Assembly (NCBI GenBank): GCA_002748505.1
Contig: PDSN01000078.1
Span: 1 to 17,319 of the forward strand
DNA from: Gammaproteobacteria bacterium
GTDB lineage: Bacteria > Pseudomonadota > Gammaproteobacteria > Pseudomonadales > Halieaceae
Direction: 5' to 3'
Length of the DNA stretch: 17,319 nucleotides
Part shown: piece by piece, positions 6,665 through 13,149 of the stretch
Layout: each line of letters opens with the position of its first letter
Numbering within the stretch: the stretch's first letter is position 1
The notes under the pieces: generated by a model
What the model saw: only the letters and a program-made list of their open reading frames with translations
The model's database searches: none
Told to the model about the DNA's origin: nothing
Program-made: the position numbers and the translations under genes

Positions 6665-6820
6665 TTACTTAATCTTGGCTTCTTTGTACATCACGTGTTT
6701 ACGTACCACAGGATCGTACTTTTTCATCTCCAGCTTGTCTGGGGTAGTACGCTTGTTTTTGTCGGTGGTGTAAAAGTGACCCGTGCCAGCGGAGGACACC
6801 ATTCTGATTTTGTCACGCAT
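6665..6820 (-). CDS. rpmG: 50S ribosomal protein L33
   Basis: 51 residues: MRDKIRMVSSAGTGHFYTTD at the start and KYDPVVRKHVMYKEAKIK at the end, the typical cysteine-free L33 (C- form) that needs no zinc. It is a component of the large ribosomal subunit near the E site. The ATG at 6820 has AAAGGAG seven bases upstream. It lies 17 bp behind rpmB and ends 25 bp before a strong terminator, so rpmB-rpmG is a two-gene operon. Confidence 0.98.
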   Translation of the reverse strand: MRDKIRMVSSAGTGHFYTTDKNKRTTPDKLEMKKYDPVVRKHVMYKEAKIK

Positions 6821-6837
6821 GATATTGCTCCTTTCGC

Positions 6838-7074
6838 TTAGACTTTTTCACCGCGGGTGCGCAGCTCAGTCAGTACGGTATCGATACCTTTCTTGTCGAT
6901 AATCCGCATACCTTTGCTGGAAACACGCAGGCTGACAAAACGCTTTTCGGATTCTACCCAAAAACGGTGGTTGTGAAGATTAGGCAAAAAACGGCGGCGA
7001 GTGCGGTTTTTTGCATGAGATACATTGTTTCCGGTTACTGGGCGCTTGCCGGTCACCTGACATACTCTGGCCAT
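6838..7074 (-). CDS. rpmB: 50S ribosomal protein L28
   Basis: 78 residues, starting MARVCQVTGKRPVTGNNVSH and ending TELRTRGEKV, as in other gammaproteobacterial L28. It is a small basic protein of the large subunit. The ATG at 7074 is chosen, rather than one 30 bases upstream, because family members start MARVC/MSRVC and AAGGAG stands 9 bases before it. It is the first gene of the rpmB-rpmG operon, with a promoter about 90 bases upstream. Confidence 0.98.
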   Translation of the reverse strand: MARVCQVTGKRPVTGNNVSHAKNRTRRRFLPNLHNHRFWVESEKRFVSLRVSSKGMRIIDKKGIDTVLTELRTRGEKV

Positions 7075-7166
7075 AATTCGTCGCTCCTTGGCGGCGTCGT
7101 GCAAATAAAAACGGCTGGCCTCTGCTTTTCTGCCATCAAACAGGGGCTGGCTAAATCGAGCGCGAC

Positions 7167-7195
7167 TTTATACCAGAGCTTTAACTCAATAGCAA
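7167..7195 (-). promoter_or_regulatory. Sigma70-type promoter of rpmB-rpmG
   Basis: On the minus strand TTGCTA (7195-7190) is separated by exactly 17 bases from TATAAA (7172-7167). Transcription would start near 7160, giving a leader of about 85 bases before rpmB. Spacing and -10 are good and the -35 matches at four positions. Confidence 0.6.
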
Positions 7196-7624
7196 GAAAA
7201 TCTGTGGATTGCTGTTGCGCCGAAAAATAGCACTGACATTGCAGGGAGTGTAGGCAGCCCCATCGAAGTGCGACGCACCACAACGAATATCTCAAAAAAA
7301 ACAACACGTTAACCCAGAAAACCTTCTTAGAACCCCGATTAAAAACTACAACCCAGCGTCAAATTATTGACGCGCGCATTGACTTCCTATACACGATTTC
7401 GTACAGTCGAACCGTCTGAACACGTAATCTAAATAAGCATAATAAACATTCGTGTTCGCAATGCTGAGCCTGATGAAGTATGCCTATGTTAGCTTTCTCT
7501 TTTTAGACGAACTCAATCAAAAACAGTGTTTTTGTACAAATAAAGCGAGCTATCGATGGGGCACAGACTTCCAAACAAGGAAGAGCGTCACGGGAGAAAG
7601 CTTAACAACATGATGGAGAAAACA
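7196..7624. other. AT-rich intergenic stretch between rpmB and the PEP-CTERM gene
   Basis: About 430 bp with no convincing gene. It holds a palindrome and promoter pair (7356-7407), two short palindromes (7518-7540), and a 50-codon frame at 7461-7613 without a ribosome binding site that I do not believe. In E. coli radC and rpmB are direct neighbours, so this stretch together with the PEP-CTERM gene and the repeat array is inserted material relative to that order. Confidence 0.6.
7356..7407 (+). promoter_or_regulatory. Palindrome plus candidate promoter upstream of the PEP-CTERM gene
   Basis: GCGTCAA and TTGACGC (7356-7373) form a perfect 7-bp inverted repeat with a 4-base centre. Six bases further, TTGACT (7379-7384) and TACAGT (7402-7407) have a 17-base spacer, matching sigma70 at 5/6 and 4/6. 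The palindrome ends just upstream of the -35, a position typical of an activator or repressor site. The transcript would have a leader of about 210 bases before 7625. Confidence 0.45.
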
Positions 7625-8218
7625 ATGAAAAAATATATTTTAGCAATGCTGGTAGTCGGCTTGCCTTTGTTTGGAGCAGCGGGAGTTGCAAATGCCAGTG
7701 TTTTAACATTTGACACTAATCCGGATCTGGCGACAGATGGCGCGGCGCTGGGCGGCGAACTATACTGGGGCGATGTTGGAGGCGGGCATGCCTACGTCGG
7801 CGATTACACAGACGGTGGCTGGGTAGATTTTGCAAGCCCGACACACCTCAACGACTTTCAACTGAACGGCTTACCAGAAGAGGGTTTCGCTCCCCAGCCT
7901 TTTCAAAATATGGTCATTGGTGACGTGGAAATTCGCGCCCTCGATAGCTCGCTGGCCGTCATCTGGAGCACGACCGTGGATTTAAGCGGCTACGACTCAT
8001 GGGACAACTGGCTTACGGTATCGGCTGAAGTTGCCGGTGTATCCAGATTGCAGATCATGCCAACGGGTACTTTTACTTCGGGCGGGTTCTGGCCCAGCTT
8101 AGACAACGTCCGCATTAACGAAAGCAGCGCGGCGGTTTCTGAACCAGTGTCCATCCTTCTGCTTGGTCTGGGTTTAGCCGGACTTGCCGGCACAAGCCGC
8201 AGAAGAAAAAACAGCTAA
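7625..8218 (+). CDS. PEP-CTERM sorting-domain exported protein
   Basis: 197 residues. The signal peptide MKKYILAMLVVGLPLFGAAGVANA is cleaved after Ala24. The mature part is rich in Gly, Asp and Trp and predicted mostly beta. The C terminus is a PEP-CTERM signal: VSEPVS (171-176), a hydrophobic helix ILLLGLGLAGLAG, then the basic end TSRRRKNS. The usual Pro-Glu-Pro is Ser-Glu-Pro here. Such proteins are processed by an exosortase (EpsH/XrtA type) and usually anchored or released in exopolysaccharide or biofilm settings; no exosortase is in this window. ATG 7625 is chosen because it gives the signal peptide and has GGAG six bases before it; in-frame ATGs at 7556, 7610 and 7613 would put charged residues ahead of it. 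No enzyme motif is recognised. It ends shortly before a long terminator. Confidence 0.88.
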   Translation: MKKYILAMLVVGLPLFGAAGVANASVLTFDTNPDLATDGAALGGELYWGDVGGGHAYVGDYTDGGWVDFASPTHLNDFQLNGLPEEGFAPQPFQNMVIGDVEIRALDSSLAVIWSTTVDLSGYDSWDNWLTVSAEVAGVSRLQIMPTGTFTSGGFWPSLDNVRINESSAAVSEPVSILLLGLGLAGLAGTSRRRKNS

Positions 8219-8243
8219 CTGCGCAAAACGCAACAGCGCAAGC

Positions 8244-8290
8244 GGGAACGAAGGGATTGCTTCTCAATCCCTTCGTTTCCTTTTGTTCAA
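8244..8290 (+). terminator. Terminator hairpin after the PEP-CTERM gene
   Basis: CGAAGGGATTG (8249-8259) and CAATCCCTTCG (8265-8275) form a perfect 11-bp stem with a 5-base loop. It extends outward to about 16 bp with one G-U pair. TTTTG and a run of five T follow. It lies 26 bases behind the PEP-CTERM stop codon. The 3' arm is also the first unit of the pyrimidine-rich repeat array. Confidence 0.75.
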
Positions 8291-8432
8291 TTTTTAATCC
8301 CTCCGTCCCCTTTTGCCCCCTTTTACTCCCCCGTTTCCTTTTGTTCAATTTTTAATCCCTCCGTCCCCTTTTACTCCGTCCCCTTTTACTCCCGTCCCCT
8401 TTTGCCCCTCCGCCCCCTTTTGGATCCCTTTT
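8265..8432. repeat. Pyrimidine-rich direct-repeat array between the PEP-CTERM gene and radC
   Basis: About 170 bp almost without G or A on the plus strand, built from variants of the unit CCCTCCGTCCCCTTTT. One 41-bp segment occurs twice without a mismatch (8274-8314 and 8332-8372, 58 bases apart). Shorter units follow at about 8371-8386, 8387-8402 and 8409-8422, with spacings near 15-16 bases. The minus strand is a series of G3-G5 runs separated by A-rich spacers, so G-quadruplexes are possible. It lies at the 3' end of radC (stop at 8454). It codes for nothing convincing. Confidence 0.85.
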
Positions 8433-8453
8433 AGTGATTAATGGGGTAGCGCG

Positions 8454-9113
8454 TTAGCACTGCATGTACCCCGCCTCCGCGAAGGAAAACGGCGTGCCAG
8501 AGCCCACGATAAAATGATCCAGCACGCGAACATCTATCAGTGCCAGCGCCGCCTGCAGGCGCTCGGTAATGCGCCGGTCCGCAGCGGATGGCTCGCTCAA
8601 GCCAGAGGGATGATTGTGGGCAAAAACCACCGCCGCCGCGCCGTAGTGCAGCGCCTGTCTCACCACATCACGGGGGTAGACTGGAGCACCATCAAGCGTG
8701 CCGAAGAACAGGTCTTCACAGCAAATCAAATGATGCTGACTGTTTAAGTACAAACAGCAAAACACCTCGCGCTCGCGGTGCGCGAGATGCCAGACCAGAA
8801 AACGGCGTACGCGTTCAGGCGAGCTCATTAGATCCACATACTCAAGATCGATAAGTGTGTGGCGACGCGCCAACTCACGCACCAACTGCAACTGCCGACA
8901 GCGCGCAGCCCCCACGCCTCGCGTGCGCCTGAGCCGCCGCGGTGCTGCGTTTACCACACCGGCAATGCTGCCAAAGCGCGCCATCAATTCCTGTGCAATG
9001 GGCACGGCGTCCCGTCCAGCACCCGTCAGCAGCCCCGCCAGCAAACTGACGTCGTCTAGCTGAAGCAGTTCATCCAGCGTGTTCCCGCTCTTCCTTGAAA
9101 AATACACCGTCAC
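8454..9113 (-). CDS. radC: RadC-family JAB/MPN domain protein
   Basis: 219 residues from a GTG start at 9113, close to the 224 of E. coli RadC. An N-terminal helix-hairpin-helix-like part (about 10-85, including RTRGVGAARCRQLQLVRELARR) precedes the JAMM/MPN metalloprotease-like domain: Glu in CCEDLFFGTL, then HNHPSG at 166-171, Ser176 and Asp179. RadC was once assigned to DNA repair; its biochemical role is still unclear. The GTG at 9113 is preferred because AGGGAG lies six bases upstream. An ATG at 9200 would extend it by 29 residues and make it overlap the coaBC start. The N-terminal part is shorter and more divergent than usual, lacking the LLxRGAxxLSDAELLA motif in clear form. It is divergent from coaBC, as in Pseudomonas. 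Confidence 0.9.
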   Translation of the reverse strand: MTVYFSRKSGNTLDELLQLDDVSLLAGLLTGAGRDAVPIAQELMARFGSIAGVVNAAPRRLRRTRGVGAARCRQLQLVRELARRHTLIDLEYVDLMSSPERVRRFLVWHLAHREREVFCCLYLNSQHHLICCEDLFFGTLDGAPVYPRDVVRQALHYGAAAVVFAHNHPSGLSEPSAADRRITERLQAALALIDVRVLDHFIVGSGTPFSFAEAGYMQC

Positions 9114-9191
9114 GGCTTTCTCCCTATACAGTGTCAAATCCGGCACACCAGTGGTATGGTTCACAGGTATTTTGCCAAACGGGAACCGGCA

Positions 9192-10457
9192 GTGGGACAT
9201 CTATTTAATCGCAATATCGTGCTCGGCGTCAGCGGTGGTATCGCCGCCTATAAATCCGCAGAGCTGGTAAGACAGCTGCAACAGCACGGTGCCAATGTGC
9301 GCGTGGTTATGACGCGTGGCGCAATAGAGTTCATTACCCCACTTACCCTGCAGGCGCTGTCGGGCAACCCGGTGCACACCGAACTATTGGATACGGAGGC
9401 CGAACGCGGCATGGGGCATATCGAGCTGGCGCGCTGGGCGGATTTACTTGTGATCGCACCGACCACCGCGGACCTTTTAGCGCGCCTCGCCCAGGGTGCG
9501 GCGGGTGACTTACTGACCACACTGGCACTCGCCACTGATGCACCGATATTGCTGGCGCCGGCGATGAATCAGCAAATGTGGCGCAGCGAAGCCACCGGCG
9601 CTAACGTCAACACCCTGCGGGATCGCGGCATTGCATTTGTAGGCCCAGCGGAGGGCGAGCAGGCCTGCGGCGACGTCGGCCCCGGACGCATGTCCGAACC
9701 TGCCGTCATTACTGAGGCGGCCTGTGCGCTGTTTGACACACAAAGCCTGGCGGGGTTGTCCGTCATGATTACCGCTGGCCCCACCCGCGAAGCCTTGGAT
9801 CCGGTGCGCTACCTGTCCAACCACAGCTCCGGCAAAATGGGTTATGCACTGGCACAAGCCGCGGTTGACGCGGGTGCGAAATGCAGCCTGATCAGCGGCC
9901 CCGTGCACCTTGATGCTCCAGCGTGTGTCGAACGCGTGGATGTAGAAAGCGCGCAAGATATGCTGGAGGCCTGCCAGGCACGCGCAGATGCCTGTGATAT
10001 TTTTATCGCCTGCGCGGCGGTGGCGGACTACCGCCCAGCTCTGGTCGCAGCACAAAAAATCAAAAAGCATGAAGATACGCTGACTCTGGAGCTACTGCGC
10101 AACCCGGATATCCTCGCCAGCATTGCCTCACAACCCGCACCGCCCTTTTGCGTGGGGTTCGCCGCAGAAACCGACGATGTGCTAAACTACGCCAAACGCA
10201 AGCTGACCAATAAGAAACTTAAGCTGATTTTTGCCAACGATGTCTCCGACAGGCGTATTGGTTTTAACAGCGACGACAACGCCGTTACTGCACTGTGGCA
10301 AGATGGCGAGCAAACTTTCCCAGCCACATCCAAAAAGCAACTGGCACGAAACATGATTGATTTGATCGCACAAAGATGGGCAGCAGATCGTAATTTGCGC
10401 AAAAAAATTGACAAAACCTTGTCTTGTAATTCAACAACCGGGCTTCCTGGCCTATAG
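9192..10457 (+). CDS. coaBC: Bifunctional phosphopantothenoylcysteine decarboxylase/phosphopantothenate-cysteine ligase
   Basis: 421 residues. The N-terminal CoaC flavoprotein domain (about 1-185) decarboxylates phosphopantothenoylcysteine. Its motifs are IVLGVSGGIAAYKS at the start, PAMNQQMW at 123-130, and the substrate-flap cysteine in ACGDVGPGRM (Cys159). The C-terminal CoaB domain (about 190-400) joins CTP-activated phosphopantothenate to cysteine and shows TAGPTREALDPVRYLSNHSS, AAVADYRP, KIKK and LLRNPDIL. The start is uncertain: GTG at 9192 (MGHLFNRNIVLG) fits family N termini best, and ATG at 9156 would add 12 residues. Neither has a strong ribosome binding site. A tail of about 15 residues (KIDKTLSCNSTTGLPGL) exceeds the usual end. 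algC follows after 68 bp; dut, expected there from Pseudomonas, is absent. Confidence 0.96.
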   Translation: MGHLFNRNIVLGVSGGIAAYKSAELVRQLQQHGANVRVVMTRGAIEFITPLTLQALSGNPVHTELLDTEAERGMGHIELARWADLLVIAPTTADLLARLAQGAAGDLLTTLALATDAPILLAPAMNQQMWRSEATGANVNTLRDRGIAFVGPAEGEQACGDVGPGRMSEPAVITEAACALFDTQSLAGLSVMITAGPTREALDPVRYLSNHSSGKMGYALAQAAVDAGAKCSLISGPVHLDAPACVERVDVESAQDMLEACQARADACDIFIACAAVADYRPALVAAQKIKKHEDTLTLELLRNPDILASIASQPAPPFCVGFAAETDDVLNYAKRKLTNKKLKLIFANDVSDRRIGFNSDDNAVTALWQDGEQTFPATSKKQLARNMIDLIAQRWAADRNLRKKIDKTLSCNSTTGLPGL

Positions 10458-10525
10458 TATGGCGGATCGTCAAGCTTGCGAATCTAAAGACATATTGTCT
10501 GTCAACACAGAAAGTAGTTAGTCAT

Positions 10526-13135
10526 ATGGCCAAACAGAAACAAAAAACAGCTCACCACGATAACCCCCAGGGTATTCGTGCAGAAGGGAATACCCTGCGC
10601 AACATTGCCTTGATCGCACTGGGTATCGCCTTGGTACCGCTATTACTGGGGCTGAGTTATCTCGCCTCCCTGCACCAAAGCAGTCAGCAGGATAAAACCG
10701 TCAGCTACATCGCCAAATCCTATGCCCACCAACAGGCCTCTACCGTAGGCTTGATGTTTAATCGCCTGGAGACCCGCCTGCGTGGCGCGGCTCAATCACC
10801 GCTGGCGCTATCAGCTATTTCAAGCCAATCAGCAGAGAACATTGAACTCGTCGAGCAAACCATGCTCGACTACTTCCCAGAAGTCGTGAGCCTGCGTATT
10901 TTACCCCTGTCAGAACTCGGCACAGCGGATCTGCAAGGCGGCACTGGCGGCCTTCGCAACCATATCGAAGTCGATCTGGTGCGCCGCACTGCCAACGGCT
11001 CCAAAACCCAGCCCGAATCCTACCAATTCGAAGGCAACTGGCTGACTTCCATCGCCTACCTGGTGGCACATCCTCGCAACAAGTCTCAGACTGCGGTAAT
11101 CATCATCACCATCGACAATAAACTCATCGTCGAAGAGCTGAACTTCTTAGACGGCGCACTGGGTCGCACCGTCCTGCAACAGATTTTCACCAGCAACAAG
11201 CGTGACCGCATCTTTGATATTGCCCACACCGGTTTTGGCGATGCCAGAGATTACACGCAGATCGCACCAGTGCAAAACACCCCCTGGCAAATCAGTTTTA
11301 CCCCCTCAGCGGAAATGCTGGAAGATGTATCGCAAAATCCCTGGCTGGTGTACGCACTGCTGGGGCTGCTTTCTGGCACCACTATTGGCGCTATCACCTA
11401 TCAATGGCTGCGCGGTCGCGCCATCATCAAACATGACCTCGATACCATAACCATAGGCGCAAACCGCCATGCACCCATGCTATTGAAAACCGAAGAGCTG
11501 GTCGGCGTTGCCAAACAACTGCGGCGTACCACGCTGCGCAGTCTACGCCGGGTTCCAAGCAGTGATGACCAACCTGCGTTACCGGAAGTACAGGAGGACA
11601 TTTTTGGTGTAACCGATCCTACCACCGGTATTGAGGTGTCTGAAATCAGCGATGCGATATTCCAACAGGAAGCCCTTGCCAGAGGCGTTGGCAACGATGA
11701 GGAAATCGAATTGGAACTGGATCTCGCTCTGGATGAGGACGATTTAGAGGAGGAAGATACCAGCGGGCTGCCAAGGCATGTTTTTCGCGCCTACGATATT
11801 CGCGGCCTGGCCGATGAAGAACTGACCGACGATCTGGTGCGCCAGATCGGCCTCGCCCTCGGCACTATTGCCGGTGAACAGAACCAGCAATCCCTGCTGG
11901 TTGCCAGCGACGCACGCCTGTCGTCGAGCCGTATCAAACACGCTCTGGTCAAGGCGCTGGTGGAATCAGGCCGCGATGTTGTTGATCTGGGTCAGATACC
12001 CACACCCCTGCTTTACTTCGCCACCCAAAAACTTGACCACCACTCCGGAGTGATGATTACCGGTAGCCACAATCCCGCCAATTACAACGGCATGAAAATT
12101 GTGCTGAACCAACAAACCATCGGCGCCGGTGGTATACAGGAAATTTTCGAACGCATTCAATCGGGCAATTTCTCAAAGGGTTCTGGACGCATTGTGCGCG
12201 ACGACATCGTCGCAAAATACTTGGACGAAGTATTGGGCGATATCGCCATAGCCATGCCCCTGCGTATCGTTATTGATGCTGGCAATGGCATCACTGGCCC
12301 CATCGCGCCAGCACTGTTTGAAGAATTAGGCTGCGAAGTGATACCACTTTATTGCGAGCCCGACGGCGCTTTCCCCAACCACGATCCCGACACCAGCAAC
12401 GAGAGCAACCTGCGTGACCTGGCCGCTGCCGTGCGCAAACACCAGGCCGACCTCGGTGTTGCCTTTGACGGTGATGGCGACCGTATCGCGGTGGTCACCA
12501 ACAGCGGTGAGATCGTGCGCACCGATCAATTGATGATGCTATTTGCCGATGATGTGGTATCTCGCAACCCCGGCACGGACGTGGTATTTGACGTTAAATG
12601 CTCGCGCCAGTTAAGCCAGCTTATTTCCAGCAAAGGCGGCAGGCCTGTGCTTTGGAAAACCGGCCACGCCTACATGAAGCAGAAAATCGCGGAAACCGGC
12701 GCGCTGCTGGGTGGTGAGTTTTCTGGCCATATCTTCTTCGGCGAACGCTGGTACGGCTTTGACGATGGCATGTACGCTGCCTGCCGCCTGGCGGAAATTG
12801 TCGCCATTCAGGGGCTGTCTCTCGATGAATGCCTGAGCGAATACCCGCGCCTGGTTTCCACGCCCGAGCTGCTGATACCGGTGAAGGAGCGCTACAAATT
12901 CCCGTTGATGAAGAAAATCATCGACAGCGCCGATTTTTCTCCAGGCAAAGCCAACACCCTGGACGGTGTTCGGGTAGACTATAACGAGGGCTGGGGGCTG
13001 TTGCGTGCATCCAATACCGGTGCTTACCTCACCGCACGCTTTGAAGCGGAAACCAACGAAGCACTTGAACGTATTAAAGATGCGTTCCGCAAAGCAATTG
13101 CGCAAGCAGACCCGGATTTTGAATTCACTTTATAA
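10526..13135 (+). CDS. algC: Phosphomannomutase/phosphoglucomutase (AlgC type) with membrane-anchored periplasmic N-terminal domain
   Basis: 869 residues. Residues 1-26 are basic. TM1 is about 27-49 (IALIALGIALVPLLLGLSYLASL), a domain of about 220 residues lies probably in the periplasm, and TM2 is about 274-295. Then comes a cytoplasmic linker with a strongly acidic stretch at 390-411, and the alpha-D-phosphohexomutase from about 417 to the end (453 residues, the length of free AlgC). Catalytic motifs are HVFRAYDIRG, the phosphoserine loop TGSHNP with Ser514, the metal loop DGDGDR at 648-653, sugar-binding GEFSGH at 730-735 and phosphate-binding RASNTG at 827-832. It interconverts hexose 6- and 1-phosphates for alginate, LPS or other exopolysaccharide precursors. 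No start codon is available near the catalytic domain, so the fusion looks real. Long AlgC forms are annotated in pseudomonads too. The start codon lacks a good ribosome binding site. Confidence 0.95.
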   Translation: MAKQKQKTAHHDNPQGIRAEGNTLRNIALIALGIALVPLLLGLSYLASLHQSSQQDKTVSYIAKSYAHQQASTVGLMFNRLETRLRGAAQSPLALSAISSQSAENIELVEQTMLDYFPEVVSLRILPLSELGTADLQGGTGGLRNHIEVDLVRRTANGSKTQPESYQFEGNWLTSIAYLVAHPRNKSQTAVIIITIDNKLIVEELNFLDGALGRTVLQQIFTSNKRDRIFDIAHTGFGDARDYTQIAPVQNTPWQISFTPSAEMLEDVSQNPWLVYALLGLLSGTTIGAITYQWLRGRAIIKHDLDTITIGANRHAPMLLKTEELVGVAKQLRRTTLRSLRRVPSSDDQPALPEVQEDIFGVTDPTTGIEVSEISDAIFQQEALARGVGNDEEIELELDLALDEDDLEEEDTSGLPRHVFRAYDIRGLADEELTDDLVRQIGLALGTIAGEQNQQSLLVASDARLSSSRIKHALVKALVESGRDVVDLGQIPTPLLYFATQKLDHHSGVMITGSHNPANYNGMKIVLNQQTIGAGGIQEIFERIQSGNFSKGSGRIVRDDIVAKYLDEVLGDIAIAMPLRIVIDAGNGITGPIAPALFEELGCEVIPLYCEPDGAFPNHDPDTSNESNLRDLAAAVRKHQADLGVAFDGDGDRIAVVTNSGEIVRTDQLMMLFADDVVSRNPGTDVVFDVKCSRQLSQLISSKGGRPVLWKTGHAYMKQKIAETGALLGGEFSGHIFFGERWYGFDDGMYAACRLAEIVAIQGLSLDECLSEYPRLVSTPELLIPVKERYKFPLMKKIIDSADFSPGKANTLDGVRVDYNEGWGLLRASNTGAYLTARFEAETNEALERIKDAFRKAIAQADPDFEFTL

Positions 13136-13149
13136 CAGGCGTCGATACT

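Noticed and set aside
7461..7613. 50-codon frame MLSLMKYAYVSFLFL... ahead of the PEP-CTERM gene
   Set aside because: No ribosome binding site, no recognisable features, AT-rich background, and it crosses palindromic regulatory-looking DNA.
8115..8348. 77-codon minus-strand frame rich in Lys and Arg
   Set aside because: Its N-terminal half is a translation of the repeat array and its second half is antisense to the PEP-CTERM gene; no ribosome binding site.
8274..8372. Two identical 41-bp repeats resembling a minimal CRISPR
   Set aside because: Only two copies, a 17-bp gap, strongly biased low-complexity sequence, and no cas genes.
9114..9200. 29-residue N-terminal extension of RadC from ATG 9200
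   Set aside because: It would overlap the coaBC start, has no ribosome binding site, and exceeds family length; GTG 9113 has AGGGAG at the right distance.
9510..10070. 186-codon minus-strand frame opposite coaBC
   Set aside because: Antisense shadow of a well-conserved gene in GC-rich DNA; no family resemblance.
12611..13105. 164-codon minus-strand frame opposite algC
   Set aside because: Antisense to the catalytic domain of algC, no start signals or known motifs.
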